From Pseudomonas sp. B33.4 (GTDB taxonomy: Bacteria; Pseudomonadota; Gammaproteobacteria; Pseudomonadales; Pseudomonadaceae): a DNA stretch of 64,000 bases. Under the pieces are notes generated by a model. It saw only the letters and a program-made list of their open reading frames with translations, did no database searches and was not told where the DNA came from. Location: the NCBI RefSeq assembly GCF_034555375.1, contig NZ_CP140706.1:1479001-1543000 (forward strand). The letters are read 5' to 3'. Positions 1-7,818 of this stretch are shown one piece after another (the stretch's first letter is position 1; each line of letters begins with the position of its first letter). The position numbers and the translations under genes were made by a program.

Positions 1-36
1 CCCCTCTCCCCCCGGGAGAGGGTTAGGGTGAGGGCG
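1..36. repeat. Partial intergenic CCCTCTCCC/GGGAGAGGG repeat
   Basis: The window opens inside a short palindromic element: CCCCTCTCCC, a few C residues, then GGGAGAGGGTTAGGGTGAGGG. The same element type appears twice near 34972-35117. This copy may be cut by the window edge. No gene is seen between here and the methyltransferase start at 136. Confidence 0.6.
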
Positions 37-135
37 CTCTTGAGAACCGTTCGGTAAATAAGAGCGTGTCCCCGACCCCCAACCCCCCTAAAATACCCGC
101 CATTCCCGATTTCGCCCGTCCGAGGCCGCTTTTCC

Positions 136-1353
136 ATGTCCGTTACTGCACCTGCCACCAAGCCCGCGCCCGATCACCACGCCCAGTTCATCGAGCTGCT
201 GCAAACCAGTCTCGAACAGAACGGCTTCATCAAACTGGTGCTGGCCAAGTACGTCGGTGAAGAGGCGGAACTGCAGCGGGTCATCATCAAAGCGGTGACG
301 GTCAAAGCGCAGCCGAATCTGTCTTTCGTCTATCGCTACAAAACCCGCGACATCACCAAAAACCTGCCTTTGGTTGAAGGTGTGGCGGCGATTGCCGAGT
401 TGTTGCCGGCCTCGTTCAAAAATGCGCATTTACTCGCGGTGACTGACGAAGCCCAGCTTGAATACAGCAAAAAGGGCAAGTCTTCGCTGTTCAAGAGCAA
501 ACCTCAGCAATTGCGCGAAGCGCCGTCTGCCGAACACAATCGTGAGAAAAACCGTTATCTCGACCTGAGCCGACCGTTCCTCAAAGACTTGGGTGTGACC
601 AACGCGCAACATGAGCTGATCCCGGCGATGTCGCGCAAGTGGAAGCAGATCAACAAGTTCATCGAAGTGTTCAGCCATGCCCTGACCTCGTCGCCGTTGG
701 CGCTGGACCAACCGGTACGTGTGGCGGATTTCGGCTCGGGCAAGGGTTACCTGACGTTCGCCATTCACGATTACCTGCGCAACACCTTGAAGGCCGAGGG
801 CGAGGTCACTGGCGTTGAGTTGCGTGAGGAAATGGTCAACCTGTGCAACGCCGCCGCGGCGAAGCTCGATCACCCGGGGCTGGTGTTCAAGTGCGGTGAC
901 GTGCGCAGCGTGGCGCCAAGCGAGCTGGATGTGATGATCGCCCTGCATGCCTGCGACATCGCCACTGACTACGCGATCCACACCGGCATCCGTTCAGGCG
1001 CGTCGATCATCATGTGCTCGCCGTGCTGCCACAAACAGATCCGCCTGCAGATCCAGAGCCCGGCGCTGCTCAAACCGATGTTGCAATACGGTTTGCACCT
1101 CGGTCAGCAAGCGGAAATGGTCACCGATAGCTTGCGTGCGCTGTTCCTGGAAGCCTGCGGATACGAGACCAAAGTGTTCGAGTTTATTTCGCTGGATCAC
1201 ACCAACAAGAACAAGATGATTCTCGCGGTAAAACGCGCCGAGCCGGTCGACCCGGCTCAGCTGTTGGTGAAGATCGAAGAGTTGAAGGCTTTCTACCACA
1301 TCAGCGAGCACTGCCTGGAAACCCTGCTGCGCGCTGACGGCTACCTGGCCTGA
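136..1353 (+). CDS. SAM-dependent methyltransferase, RRNAD1/METTL25-like (Methyltransf_32 type)
   Basis: 405 residues. The N-terminal third has no recognisable fold. A Rossmann-type methyltransferase core begins near residue 196 with VADFGSGKGYLTFAIHDYL, the glycine-rich SAM-binding motif I, followed by an acidic motif II (GVELREE). A cysteine cluster, CSPCCHKQIR (about residues 294-303), is typical of the Methyltransf_32 group, whose eukaryotic members are RRNAD1/METTL25. The substrate is unknown, and RNA or protein methylation is only inferred from the family. The gene stands alone, followed by a REP doublet that separates it from the convergent EamA gene. The ATG at 136 is chosen because the frame gives a full-length protein. 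Confidence 0.8.
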   Translation: MSVTAPATKPAPDHHAQFIELLQTSLEQNGFIKLVLAKYVGEEAELQRVIIKAVTVKAQPNLSFVYRYKTRDITKNLPLVEGVAAIAELLPASFKNAHLLAVTDEAQLEYSKKGKSSLFKSKPQQLREAPSAEHNREKNRYLDLSRPFLKDLGVTNAQHELIPAMSRKWKQINKFIEVFSHALTSSPLALDQPVRVADFGSGKGYLTFAIHDYLRNTLKAEGEVTGVELREEMVNLCNAAAAKLDHPGLVFKCGDVRSVAPSELDVMIALHACDIATDYAIHTGIRSGASIIMCSPCCHKQIRLQIQSPALLKPMLQYGLHLGQQAEMVTDSLRALFLEACGYETKVFEFISLDHTNKNKMILAVKRAEPVDPAQLLVKIEELKAFYHISEHCLETLLRADGYLA

Positions 1354-1362
1354 CACAAAACC

Positions 1363-1468
1363 CTGTGGGAGCGACGGTGCGACGATTCGACTTGCTCGCG
1401 AAAGCGGACTGACAGTCAACGATGATGTTGGCTGTTACGGACCCTTCGCGAGCAGGCTCGCTCCCACA
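1363..1468. repeat. REP doublet (TTCGCGAGCAGGCTCGCTCCCACA class), left arm diverged
   Basis: The right arm TTCGCGAGCAGGCTCGCTCC is intact at 1445-1468. The left arm, starting TGTGGGAGCGAC, is partly degenerate. The doublet lies between two convergent genes, and its right arm overlaps the 3' end of the EamA transporter gene. Confidence 0.8.
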
Positions 1469-2340
1469 TGGGGTTTGATGGCGGTCTTGCGACCGAGCAT
1501 GACGGTGGCAATCACGCCGCAGGCAAACACCCAGGTAATCGGCTCGACGTGTTCACCAAAAAACAGCGCCGAAAATGCGATGGTGAAGAAGATCTGCAGC
1601 AACTGGACCTGACTGACCCGGGAAATCCCGCCCATGGCCAGCCCCGCGTACCAAGCGAAAAATCCGAGAAACTGCGAAAACAAGGCCACGTAACCAAACG
1701 CCCACCACGTCTTGGTCGATACCGCCCCTTGATGCTGCAGCGCCAGATACAGCACCGGCCCGATCAACAGCGGCGTCGACAATACCAGCGCCCAGCAGAT
1801 CACTTGCCAGCCACCCATCTCCTTGGCCAACCGTCCGCCTTCGGCATAACCCAGTCCACCGACGGCAATCGCGCCGAGCATCAGCAAATCACCCGCCTGA
1901 ATGCTGCCGGCCCCGGTATACAACGCATAACCGAGCACCAACGCACTGCCCAAAGCCGCGCAAGCCCAGAATGCTTTTGACGGACGCTCATGGGACAGCC
2001 ATGCGGCATACAGTGCCACGCACAACGGTTGCAAGCCGTTGACCAGCGCCCCGTGAGACGCCGGCAAGGTTTGCATGGCCCACGCCGACAACACCGGAAA
2101 CCCCAGAATCACCCCGGCGATCACCAGGCTCAGGCCTTTGACCTGCTGCCACGTTGGCCATTTCTCGCGGCGCCACAGCAACAGCAACGCTGCCGGAATC
2201 GCCGCGAACAGTGCCCGGCCCAAACCGTTGAGCAGCGGGTGCAGTTCCTGCACCACGATGCGGGTGAAGGGCAGGGTAAGGCTGAAAATCACCACGCCGA
2301 GCAGGCCGAGGGCCATGCCGGTGTTTTCGCGTGAGGACAT
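1435..2340 (-). CDS. EamA/DMT-superfamily permease
   Basis: 301 residues and about ten hydrophobic segments, the standard EamA layout of two five-helix repeats. Family members export small metabolites or amino acids across the inner membrane; the substrate here is unknown. The ATG at 2340 (MSSRENTGMALGLLGVV) is preferred over the longer frame from 2424, whose extra 28 residues are polar and unlike the family. The C-terminal tail HVGASLLAKGP is encoded by the right arm of a REP element, so the ancestral stop was probably lost or moved when the repeat arrived. The gene is convergent with the upstream methyltransferase gene. Confidence 0.85.
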   Translation of the reverse strand: MSSRENTGMALGLLGVVIFSLTLPFTRIVVQELHPLLNGLGRALFAAIPAALLLLWRREKWPTWQQVKGLSLVIAGVILGFPVLSAWAMQTLPASHGALVNGLQPLCVALYAAWLSHERPSKAFWACAALGSALVLGYALYTGAGSIQAGDLLMLGAIAVGGLGYAEGGRLAKEMGGWQVICWALVLSTPLLIGPVLYLALQHQGAVSTKTWWAFGYVALFSQFLGFFAWYAGLAMGGISRVSQVQLLQIFFTIAFSALFFGEHVEPITWVFACGVIATVMLGRKTAIKPHVGASLLAKGP

Positions 2341-2450
2341 GATGGGGGACCGGAATCGTAAGTGGCAGGGAATAGCCTTCATCAAGCCATAAACCGTGCA
2401 GTTCGGGCTGTTACAGCTAGGCACAGACTTATCCGTACAGTTTGAGATCG

Positions 2451-2541
2451 CATCGCTGGCAAGCCAGCTCCCACAGTGTCCGAGTTGAACACAACATCGG
2501 TGATCGCCTCAGAACCTGTGGGAGCTGGCTTGCCAGCGATG
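2451..2541. repeat. REP doublet (GCTGGCAAGCCAGCTCCCACA class)
   Basis: Two inverted 26-nt arms, CATCGCTGGCAAGCCAGCTC and onward at 2451-2476 and its reverse complement at 2516-2541, with a spacer of about 39 nt. Each arm is itself palindromic (CTGGCAAGCCAG). It lies between the divergent EamA and DJ-1/PfpI genes. Confidence 0.92.
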
Positions 2542-2632
2542 AAGTCAACTCGGTAGTAGCCGGTTGTTACCCGAGCCTCCGGATAAGGTCTACCTTCAAT
2601 ATTCCCAAGCATTCCCCAGAGGAGTCCTCCCC

Positions 2633-3214
2633 ATGGCCGCGAAAAAGATCCTGATGCTGGTCGGCGATTACGTCGAAGATTACGAAGTGATGGTGCCGTT
2701 CCAGGCCCTGCAGATGGTCGGGCACACCGTCCACGCCGTTTGCCCGGACAAGGCTGCCGGCAAAACCGTGCGCACCGCGATCCATGATTTCGAAGGCGAT
2801 CAGACCTACAGCGAAAAGCCCGGTCACCTGTTCGCCCTCAACTTCGACTTCGCCAAGGTCAACGAAGCCGATTACGACGCGCTGTTGATCCCCGGCGGTC
2901 GTGCCCCGGAATACCTGCGCCTCAACGAAAAAGTCCTCGATCTGGTGCGCGCCTTCGACAAGGCTGGAAAACCGATTGCTGCCGTTTGTCACGGCGCGCA
3001 ACTGCTCGCGGCGGCGGGCGTTTTGGAAGGCCGCGAATGCAGCGCCTATCCGGCTTGCGCGCCGGAAGTGCGACTGGCCGGCGGTACGTACATCGACATT
3101 CCGGTGACGGACGGCCACGTTCAAGGCAATCTGGCCACAGCCCCGGCATGGCCGGCGCATCCGAACTGGCTGGCCGGTTTCCTCGGCTTGCTCGGCACTA
3201 AAATCACCCTGTAA
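2633..3214 (+). CDS. DJ-1/PfpI family protein
   Basis: 193 residues. The nucleophile elbow AVCHGAQ places the conserved cysteine at residue 119 followed by His120, with an acidic residue near position 15 (GDYVEDYE), as in PfpI/YhbO-type glutamine-amidotransferase-like proteins. Members act as proteases, glyoxalases or deglycases; which activity applies here cannot be told from sequence. The start at 2633 has a good ribosome site (AGAGGAG about 9 nt upstream). The RHH gene follows 13 nt downstream and is probably cotranscribed. Confidence 0.88.
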   Translation: MAAKKILMLVGDYVEDYEVMVPFQALQMVGHTVHAVCPDKAAGKTVRTAIHDFEGDQTYSEKPGHLFALNFDFAKVNEADYDALLIPGGRAPEYLRLNEKVLDLVRAFDKAGKPIAAVCHGAQLLAAAGVLEGRECSAYPACAPEVRLAGGTYIDIPVTDGHVQGNLATAPAWPAHPNWLAGFLGLLGTKITL

Positions 3215-3227
3215 CGAGGAATCGCCG

Positions 3228-3533
3228 ATGTGCGAGCTCTACGTCAAGGCTGACCCGATTCTGTACGAATCGCGCTCGCGTTCGCTACGCATCTGCGGCG
3301 TGGTCACGACGCTGCGCCTGGAGAATCAGTTCTGGGACATCCTCAGCGAAATCGCCGAGGTCGACGGCATGACCACCAATCAGTTGATCGCCAAACTGTA
3401 TGAGGAGGTGATGGATTATCGCGGGGAGGTGGTGAATTTTGCCTCGTTCCTGCGGGTGAGTTGTACGCGCTATCTGAGTCAGCGGCGGGTGGGTGCGCCG
3501 GCGTTGTCAGTGGTGCGGGCGGTGGTGAAATAG
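3228..3533 (+). CDS. Ribbon-helix-helix domain protein (RHH_4 type)
   Basis: 101 residues. The central stretch GVVTTLRLENQFWDILSEIA followed by DGMTTNQLIAKL fits the RHH_4 ribbon-helix-helix domain: a short strand, then two helices. Proteins of this type are small DNA-binding or partner-binding proteins of uncertain role. It sits 13 nt behind the DJ-1/PfpI gene with ribosome site GAGGA, so the two probably form an operon. No target site was identified. Confidence 0.75.
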   Translation: MCELYVKADPILYESRSRSLRICGVVTTLRLENQFWDILSEIAEVDGMTTNQLIAKLYEEVMDYRGEVVNFASFLRVSCTRYLSQRRVGAPALSVVRAVVK

Positions 3534-3551
3534 GCCAGACCGGGTTGACCC

Positions 3552-3643
3552 CATCGCTGGCAAGCCAGCTCCCACAGGTATTGTGATGCGGCACAGTTGT
3601 AGGGCACACAACAGACCCCTGTGGGAGCTGGCTTGCCAGCGAT
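3552..3643. repeat. REP doublet (GCTGGCAAGCCAGCTCCCACA class)
   Basis: Inverted arms at 3552-3577 and about 3619-3643 flank a spacer of about 40 nt that itself carries short TGTG/CACA matches. It lies between the RHH gene and the YegP gene. Confidence 0.92.
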
Positions 3644-3725
3644 TGGGCCGGTACAGGCGACAGAAGGCTGGGGCTGGTCTTTACTCATTTGCGCGAAATC
3701 TCTCAATTGCCAAGGAGAAACGAGC

Positions 3726-4070
3726 ATGTCCGGATGGTACGAACTCAGTAAAAGCAGCAACGGCCAGTTCAGGTTTGTGCTGAAAGCGGCGAATGCCGAA
3801 ACGATTCTGACCAGCGAGCTGTACACCACTCGCGCCGCGGCCGACGGCGGCATCGCTGCGGTGCAAACCAATAGCCCGCTGGATGAGCGCTACGAGAAGA
3901 AGTCGACGAAGGACGGCCACCCGTACTTCAATCTGAAAGCGGCTAACCACCAGATCATTGGCAGCAGCGAATCCTATTCATCGGAGGCGGCGTGCGATAA
4001 AGGCATTGTCAGCGTCAAGACGAACGGGCCGAGCAAAGTGATCAAGGACAAGACCTTGCCTGTCCTCTAA
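3726..4070 (+). CDS. YegP family protein (two DUF1508 repeats)
   Basis: 114 residues made of two copies of a roughly 50-residue unit. The first runs from GWYELSKSSNGQFRFVLKA to YTTRAAADGGIAAVQTN, the second from PYFNLKAANHQIIGSSESY to CDKGIVSVKTN. This is the YegP/DUF1508 arrangement, a beta-beta-beta-alpha fold of unknown function. The ATG at 3726 follows AAGGAGAAACGAGC. The upstream frame from 3621 is REP-derived and rejected as coding. Confidence 0.88.
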   Translation: MSGWYELSKSSNGQFRFVLKAANAETILTSELYTTRAAADGGIAAVQTNSPLDERYEKKSTKDGHPYFNLKAANHQIIGSSESYSSEAACDKGIVSVKTNGPSKVIKDKTLPVL

Positions 4071-4096
4071 ACCCGCTTTCAAATCCACCACCATTC

Positions 4097-4188
4097 CTGT
4101 GGGAGCTGGCTTGCCAGCGATGGCGGTGGATCATTCAACATCGATGCTGAATGAAATGGCCTCATCGCTGGCAAGCCAGCTCCCACAG
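4097..4188. repeat. REP doublet (GCTGGCAAGCCAGCTCCCACA class), opposite orientation
   Basis: CTGTGGGAGCTGGCTTGCCA begins the left arm at 4097, and the reverse-complement arm ends at 4188. The arms are in head-to-head order opposite to those at 2451 and 3552. The element separates the convergent yegP-like and dapA-like genes. Confidence 0.92.
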
Positions 4189-4208
4189 GTTTTTGCGTTG
4201 TCAGTGGA

Positions 4209-5090
4209 TCAGCGCAGGGTCTTGAGGATTGCTTGCAGCTGAGTCTGGCCCGCGTCACTCAACGGGAAGACCGGCAAGCGCGGATCGCCCACTTCAAGCC
4301 CGGTCTGACGCAGCCCGGCCTTGATCGTCGCCGGCAAACCGCCCTTGAGGATGAAATCCAGCAATGGCAACTGGCGATAGAACAGCTCGCGCGCGCGGTC
4401 CAGATCCCCCGCCAACGATGCGGCGTACAAGTCCAGATTCAGTTTTGGAATCAGGTTCGGCGCTGCCGTGCACCAGCCCTTCGCCCCAGCGGCAAACGCT
4501 TCCAGCGCCAGCGGGTTACAGCCGTTGTAGAACGGCACCTGACCTTCGCCAAGCAATTGCAGCTTGTGCATGCGCTGAATATCGCCGGTGCTCTCCTTGA
4601 CCATGGTTACGTTTTCCACACCGTTGACGATGCGCAGAATCAAATCAACCGACATGTCGGTGCCGCTGGTGGCCGGGTTGTTGTAGAGCATGATCGGCAC
4701 GCCGATGCTCTCACCGATGGCGCGGTAGTGGGCGAGGATTTCTGCCTCTGTGAGCTTCCAGTACGAGGCCGGCAGCACCATCACCACATCGGCGCCATGA
4801 GTTTCAGCAAAACGCGCACGGCGCACGGCTTTGGCGGTGGTCAAGTCGGACACGCTGACGATGGTCGGCACACGTTTGGCCACGTGTTTGATACTGAATT
4901 CGGCGACCTGGTCCCACTCTGAATCACTCAGGTAAGCGCCTTCGCCAGTGCTGCCCAACGGCGCGATGGCGTGAACGCCGCTGTCGATCAAACGATCGAT
5001 CGATTGGCCGAGCGCGGGCAGATCCAGCCCTTCGCCATTGGCGCCGAACGGGGTGATGGTGTAGCCGATAATGCCGTGAATAGTGAACAT
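4209..5090 (-). CDS. Dihydrodipicolinate synthase (DapA) family aldolase
   Basis: 293 residues, the usual size of the class I aldolase TIM-barrel family. The substrate-binding loop GSTGEGAYL, the conserved Tyr in YNNPATSGT and the Schiff-base lysine in MVKESTGD are all present. This is probably not the lysine-pathway enzyme: it is paired with a class II aldolase gene 22 nt upstream and a divergent XRE-cupin regulator, which suggests catabolism of a keto-sugar acid or hydroxy-acid. Substrate unknown. RBS GGAGAGATTCCC precedes the ATG at 5090. Confidence 0.85.
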   Translation of the reverse strand: MFTIHGIIGYTITPFGANGEGLDLPALGQSIDRLIDSGVHAIAPLGSTGEGAYLSDSEWDQVAEFSIKHVAKRVPTIVSVSDLTTAKAVRRARFAETHGADVVMVLPASYWKLTEAEILAHYRAIGESIGVPIMLYNNPATSGTDMSVDLILRIVNGVENVTMVKESTGDIQRMHKLQLLGEGQVPFYNGCNPLALEAFAAGAKGWCTAAPNLIPKLNLDLYAASLAGDLDRARELFYRQLPLLDFILKGGLPATIKAGLRQTGLEVGDPRLPVFPLSDAGQTQLQAILKTLR

Positions 5091-5112
5091 GGGAATCTCT
5101 CCGTAACAGGTT

Positions 5113-5895
5113 TCAGTTCAGGCAATCGGCGTGTTGGCGCAGGTTCTGCCGGGCGTAATAGTTGAAGGCGGCGGCGTGACGCTTTGGCTTGGCGATCCAG
5201 TCATGCGCTTCGCGGCCCAGCTCAGGGATGATCGGCTTGATCGTGCCGGCGGCCATCGCCAGCAGTTGCAGCTTGGCTGCGCGTTCGATCAGTTGGGCGA
5301 TGACACATGCTTCTTCAATCGTCGTACCGGTCGACAGCTGACCGTGGTGCGAAAGCAGGATCGCGCGTTTGTCGCCCAGCGCACCGGCAATCAGTTCACC
5401 TTCTTCATTACCCACCGGCACCCCCGGCCAGCCTTCGAGAAATGCGCAGTCGTCGTACAGCGGGCACAGATCCATATGGGAAATCTGCAGTGGCACTTCC
5501 AGCATCGACAGCGCCGCCACGTGGGTCGGGTGAGTGTGGATGATGCAGTTCACATCCGGACGGGCGCGGTACACCCAGCTGTGGAAACGGTTGGCCGGAT
5601 TGGCCATGCCGTGACCTTCGAGGACTTCCAGGTCCTCGTTGACCAGCAACAGATTGCTCGCAGTGATTTCGTCGAAACCCAGACCCAGTTGCTGAGTGTA
5701 ATAGGTGCCGGACTGCGGGCCACGAGCGGTGATTTGTCCGGCCAGACCTGAGTCATGACCGTTCTCGAATAGAATCCGGCACGTCAGGGCCAGCTTTTGC
5801 CGGTCCGTCCACGTATTATCCGCGAGGCTTTTTTGCATCTGGGTCAGCGCTTGCTTGACCAGTTGGTCTTTGGGTAGTGCTAATGTCTTGGCCAT
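5113..5895 (-). CDS. Class II aldolase/adducin family protein
   Basis: 260 residues from the ATG at 5895 (MAKTLALPKDQ). The longer frame from 5946 runs through the operator and lacks a ribosome site. Zinc-binding histidines are visible in NCIIHTHPTHVAALSML, with a further His in LLSHHGQLSTG, as in fuculose-phosphate-aldolase-like enzymes. It is the first gene of a two-gene operon with the DapA-like gene and is divergent from the XRE-cupin gene, across a palindrome that probably binds that regulator. Members cleave aldols or act as decarboxylases or dehydratases on small hydroxy acids; the substrate is not determinable here. Confidence 0.87.
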   Translation of the reverse strand: MAKTLALPKDQLVKQALTQMQKSLADNTWTDRQKLALTCRILFENGHDSGLAGQITARGPQSGTYYTQQLGLGFDEITASNLLLVNEDLEVLEGHGMANPANRFHSWVYRARPDVNCIIHTHPTHVAALSMLEVPLQISHMDLCPLYDDCAFLEGWPGVPVGNEEGELIAGALGDKRAILLSHHGQLSTGTTIEEACVIAQLIERAAKLQLLAMAAGTIKPIIPELGREAHDWIAKPKRHAAAFNYYARQNLRQHADCLN

Positions 5896-5920
5896 GTCTG
5901 TGTCCTTTGGGTGATTGCAG

Positions 5921-5956
5921 ATGACACTAAAGAGGCTATATGACACAAAGTGTCAT
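5921..5956. promoter_or_regulatory. Palindromic operator ATGACACaaaGTGTCAT with an upstream half-site
   Basis: A perfect 7-nt inverted repeat, ATGACAC-AAA-GTGTCAT, lies at 5940-5956, and a further direct half-site ATGACACT at 5921-5928 is about 19 nt away. It lies in the 106-nt gap between the divergent aldolase and XRE-cupin genes. By position it is the likely binding site of the XRE-cupin protein. Confidence 0.75.
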
Positions 5957-6001
5957 TGGCAAGCACAAATCGTCGCTTCCTTGCTGGAATAACCGCTGCG
6001 C

Positions 6002-6544
6002 ATGTCTATCCGTTTGAAATTATTGAGAAAAAAACTTGGCGTAACCCTTGAAGCACTTGCCGAAAAATCCGGCATGACCAAGAGTTATCTGTCCAAAGTC
6101 GAACGCGGGCTCAACACCCCGTCGATTGCTGCCGCGTTGAAACTGGCGAAAGCGCTGAACGTCAAAGTCGAGGAATTGTTCTCCGAAGACAACGTCAGCC
6201 TCGACAGCTACAGCCTGGTGCGCAGCCACGAGCGTCAGTCACTCGCCGCCAATGATCAGAGCCCCGGTTATGCCGTGCTGGCCCATCAGGTCAGCGAGCG
6301 CAACCTGCTGCCGTTCATCATCTACCCGCCAAAAGAGTTCAGCGACAAGACCTTCAAGGAGCACTTGGGCGAGGAGTTTCTGTTCGTTCACGAAGGGCAG
6401 GTCGAGGTGGATTTCATGAACGAGAAAGTGCTGCTGCAGCGCGGCGATGCGCTGCACTTCAATGCGCAGAAGCCGCACCGGATCAGATCGGTCGGGGATG
6501 TGCAGGCGCAGTTGCTGGTGGTGGTGCACAGCGCTGAAGATTGA
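6002..6544 (+). CDS. XRE-family transcriptional regulator with C-terminal cupin
   Basis: 180 residues. An N-terminal helix-turn-helix (about residues 7-60; VTLEALAEKSGMTKSYLSKV) is followed by a cupin_2 domain (about 105-178; FVHEGQVEVDFMNEKVLLQR, then GDALHFNAQKPHRI). In this family the cupin senses a small molecule and the HTH binds operators near its own promoter. It is divergent from the aldolase operon and separated from it by a perfect palindrome, so it most likely controls those two genes. The ATG at 6002 gives an intact HTH. Confidence 0.88.
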   Translation: MSIRLKLLRKKLGVTLEALAEKSGMTKSYLSKVERGLNTPSIAAALKLAKALNVKVEELFSEDNVSLDSYSLVRSHERQSLAANDQSPGYAVLAHQVSERNLLPFIIYPPKEFSDKTFKEHLGEEFLFVHEGQVEVDFMNEKVLLQRGDALHFNAQKPHRIRSVGDVQAQLLVVVHSAED

Positions 6545-6560
6545 GGCGCCCCCCAAAAGC

Positions 6561-6626
6561 TTCGCGAGCAGGCTCGCTCCCACAGGTTGAATGCATTCCA
6601 AATGTGGGAGCGAGCCTGCTCGCGAA
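6561..6626. repeat. REP doublet (TTCGCGAGCAGGCTCGCTCCCACA class)
   Basis: Perfect 24-nt inverted arms at 6561-6584 and 6603-6626 with an 18-nt loop. It lies between convergent genes and could stop transcription from both sides. Confidence 0.93.
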
Positions 6627-6645
6627 GGCGTCAGTCAGGCCTGTA

Positions 6646-7665
6646 TCAAACCTCGACGGGCACCGACAATTTCGGACTGCCCAGCGCATGCGTCTTCGCA
6701 TCAAAAAAGCGCAACTCAACCCCCGTGCCTTCGAACACCTTCGCGTAATGCCGCTTCTGATGCTGTACGAACGCCGCACTGCGCGGATAAATCGAGATCG
6801 CCACCACCTGCGGTTTCGCCAGGCGCAGCGCCCGAACAATGTGCGCATCCTGCTCGCCCAAGGCGTGACCAAAGATGCACAAGCTGTCGCCATGCCCCAA
6901 CAACTGCTCATAACAGAACGACAGATAATCCGAGCTGCGAATGGTCTTGAGCTTGTCTGCACTCGGCCCTTCGGTGACGAACAGCGGCACGTCATCCAGC
7001 GTCTTGATCGTATTGTTGATCGCGAAACTGCCGAGCAGCGTGCCTTCGGTCGAGGTCAGCTTGCGCGCGGTGCCGTCCTGATTGCGCACCAGATGCAGAC
7101 CACCGTGCAGATACAGCAAACGCGGTTTGTCGGTGGCACTTTCGCTCAGATCGAAACTTGCATTGGCGCCGTTGAACAGGTCGTCGATTGCCTCGCTGTG
7201 ATGTTGCAGCGCCCAGTAGTTGAGCAGGTCGTAATTGGTGGTAAACACCGTGCGATAACGCGCCAGTTCTTCATTCAGCGTTGCCAGCGTCGAAGGCTTC
7301 ACCAGTCGCCACGGAATGTGCACGGCGTGCACGGTGTTGATCAACGCTTCCTTGATCGCGTAGTAGCGATTGCGCGGCGCCGCTGAGCTGACGGCCAACG
7401 CTTTGTTGACCCGGCTGGTGGTTTTCAGCGCGCCGAGTACCTGCTCGAAGCTGCGCGTTTGCATGGCGTCGAACACCGCCAGCTCCGACGGGCTCAGCGG
7501 TTTCTCTTCAACGGTTCGGGCGTTTTCGAACAGCGAGTCATAGCCGAAGTCATCCCACACCGCACGACTGGCGCCATTGCCCACCAGCAGGCCGTTGAAG
7601 TCACTGGTGGCGCGCAAGGCGTTCCAGTCTTCGAGGGTGGCGTCGACATCCAGAAAATCGGTCAT
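6646..7665 (-). CDS. DUF4917 family protein with SIR2-like fold
   Basis: 339 residues. Motifs of the SIR2/NAD-binding Rossmann superfamily appear in order: LLVGNGASRAV (about residues 27-37), FTTNYDLLNYW (141-151), YLHGGLHL (185-192) and IFGHALGEQDAHIVRAL (264-280). This matches DUF4917 as I know it. SIR2-like proteins of this general layout are often NADases in anti-phage systems, but this gene stands alone between metabolic genes with no effector partner, so a defence role is only a possibility. Single gene, convergent with the XRE-cupin gene and divergent from the alcohol dehydrogenase gene. Confidence 0.75.
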   Translation of the reverse strand: MTDFLDVDATLEDWNALRATSDFNGLLVGNGASRAVWDDFGYDSLFENARTVEEKPLSPSELAVFDAMQTRSFEQVLGALKTTSRVNKALAVSSAAPRNRYYAIKEALINTVHAVHIPWRLVKPSTLATLNEELARYRTVFTTNYDLLNYWALQHHSEAIDDLFNGANASFDLSESATDKPRLLYLHGGLHLVRNQDGTARKLTSTEGTLLGSFAINNTIKTLDDVPLFVTEGPSADKLKTIRSSDYLSFCYEQLLGHGDSLCIFGHALGEQDAHIVRALRLAKPQVVAISIYPRSAAFVQHQKRHYAKVFEGTGVELRFFDAKTHALGSPKLSVPVEV

Positions 7666-7818
7666 TGCGCAGGCGTCTCAAAACAAAGGGGCTGATGGGC
7701 GGCGACTTTATCACGAGCGGGCATTGAGCCAGATCAACATCGGTGGTGACCGATCGGTCGATCCTGTGTCTGTCCGCCGGATCGCAGCAGTCGATTTGGC
7801 CCCAGTCAGGAGACGCAG

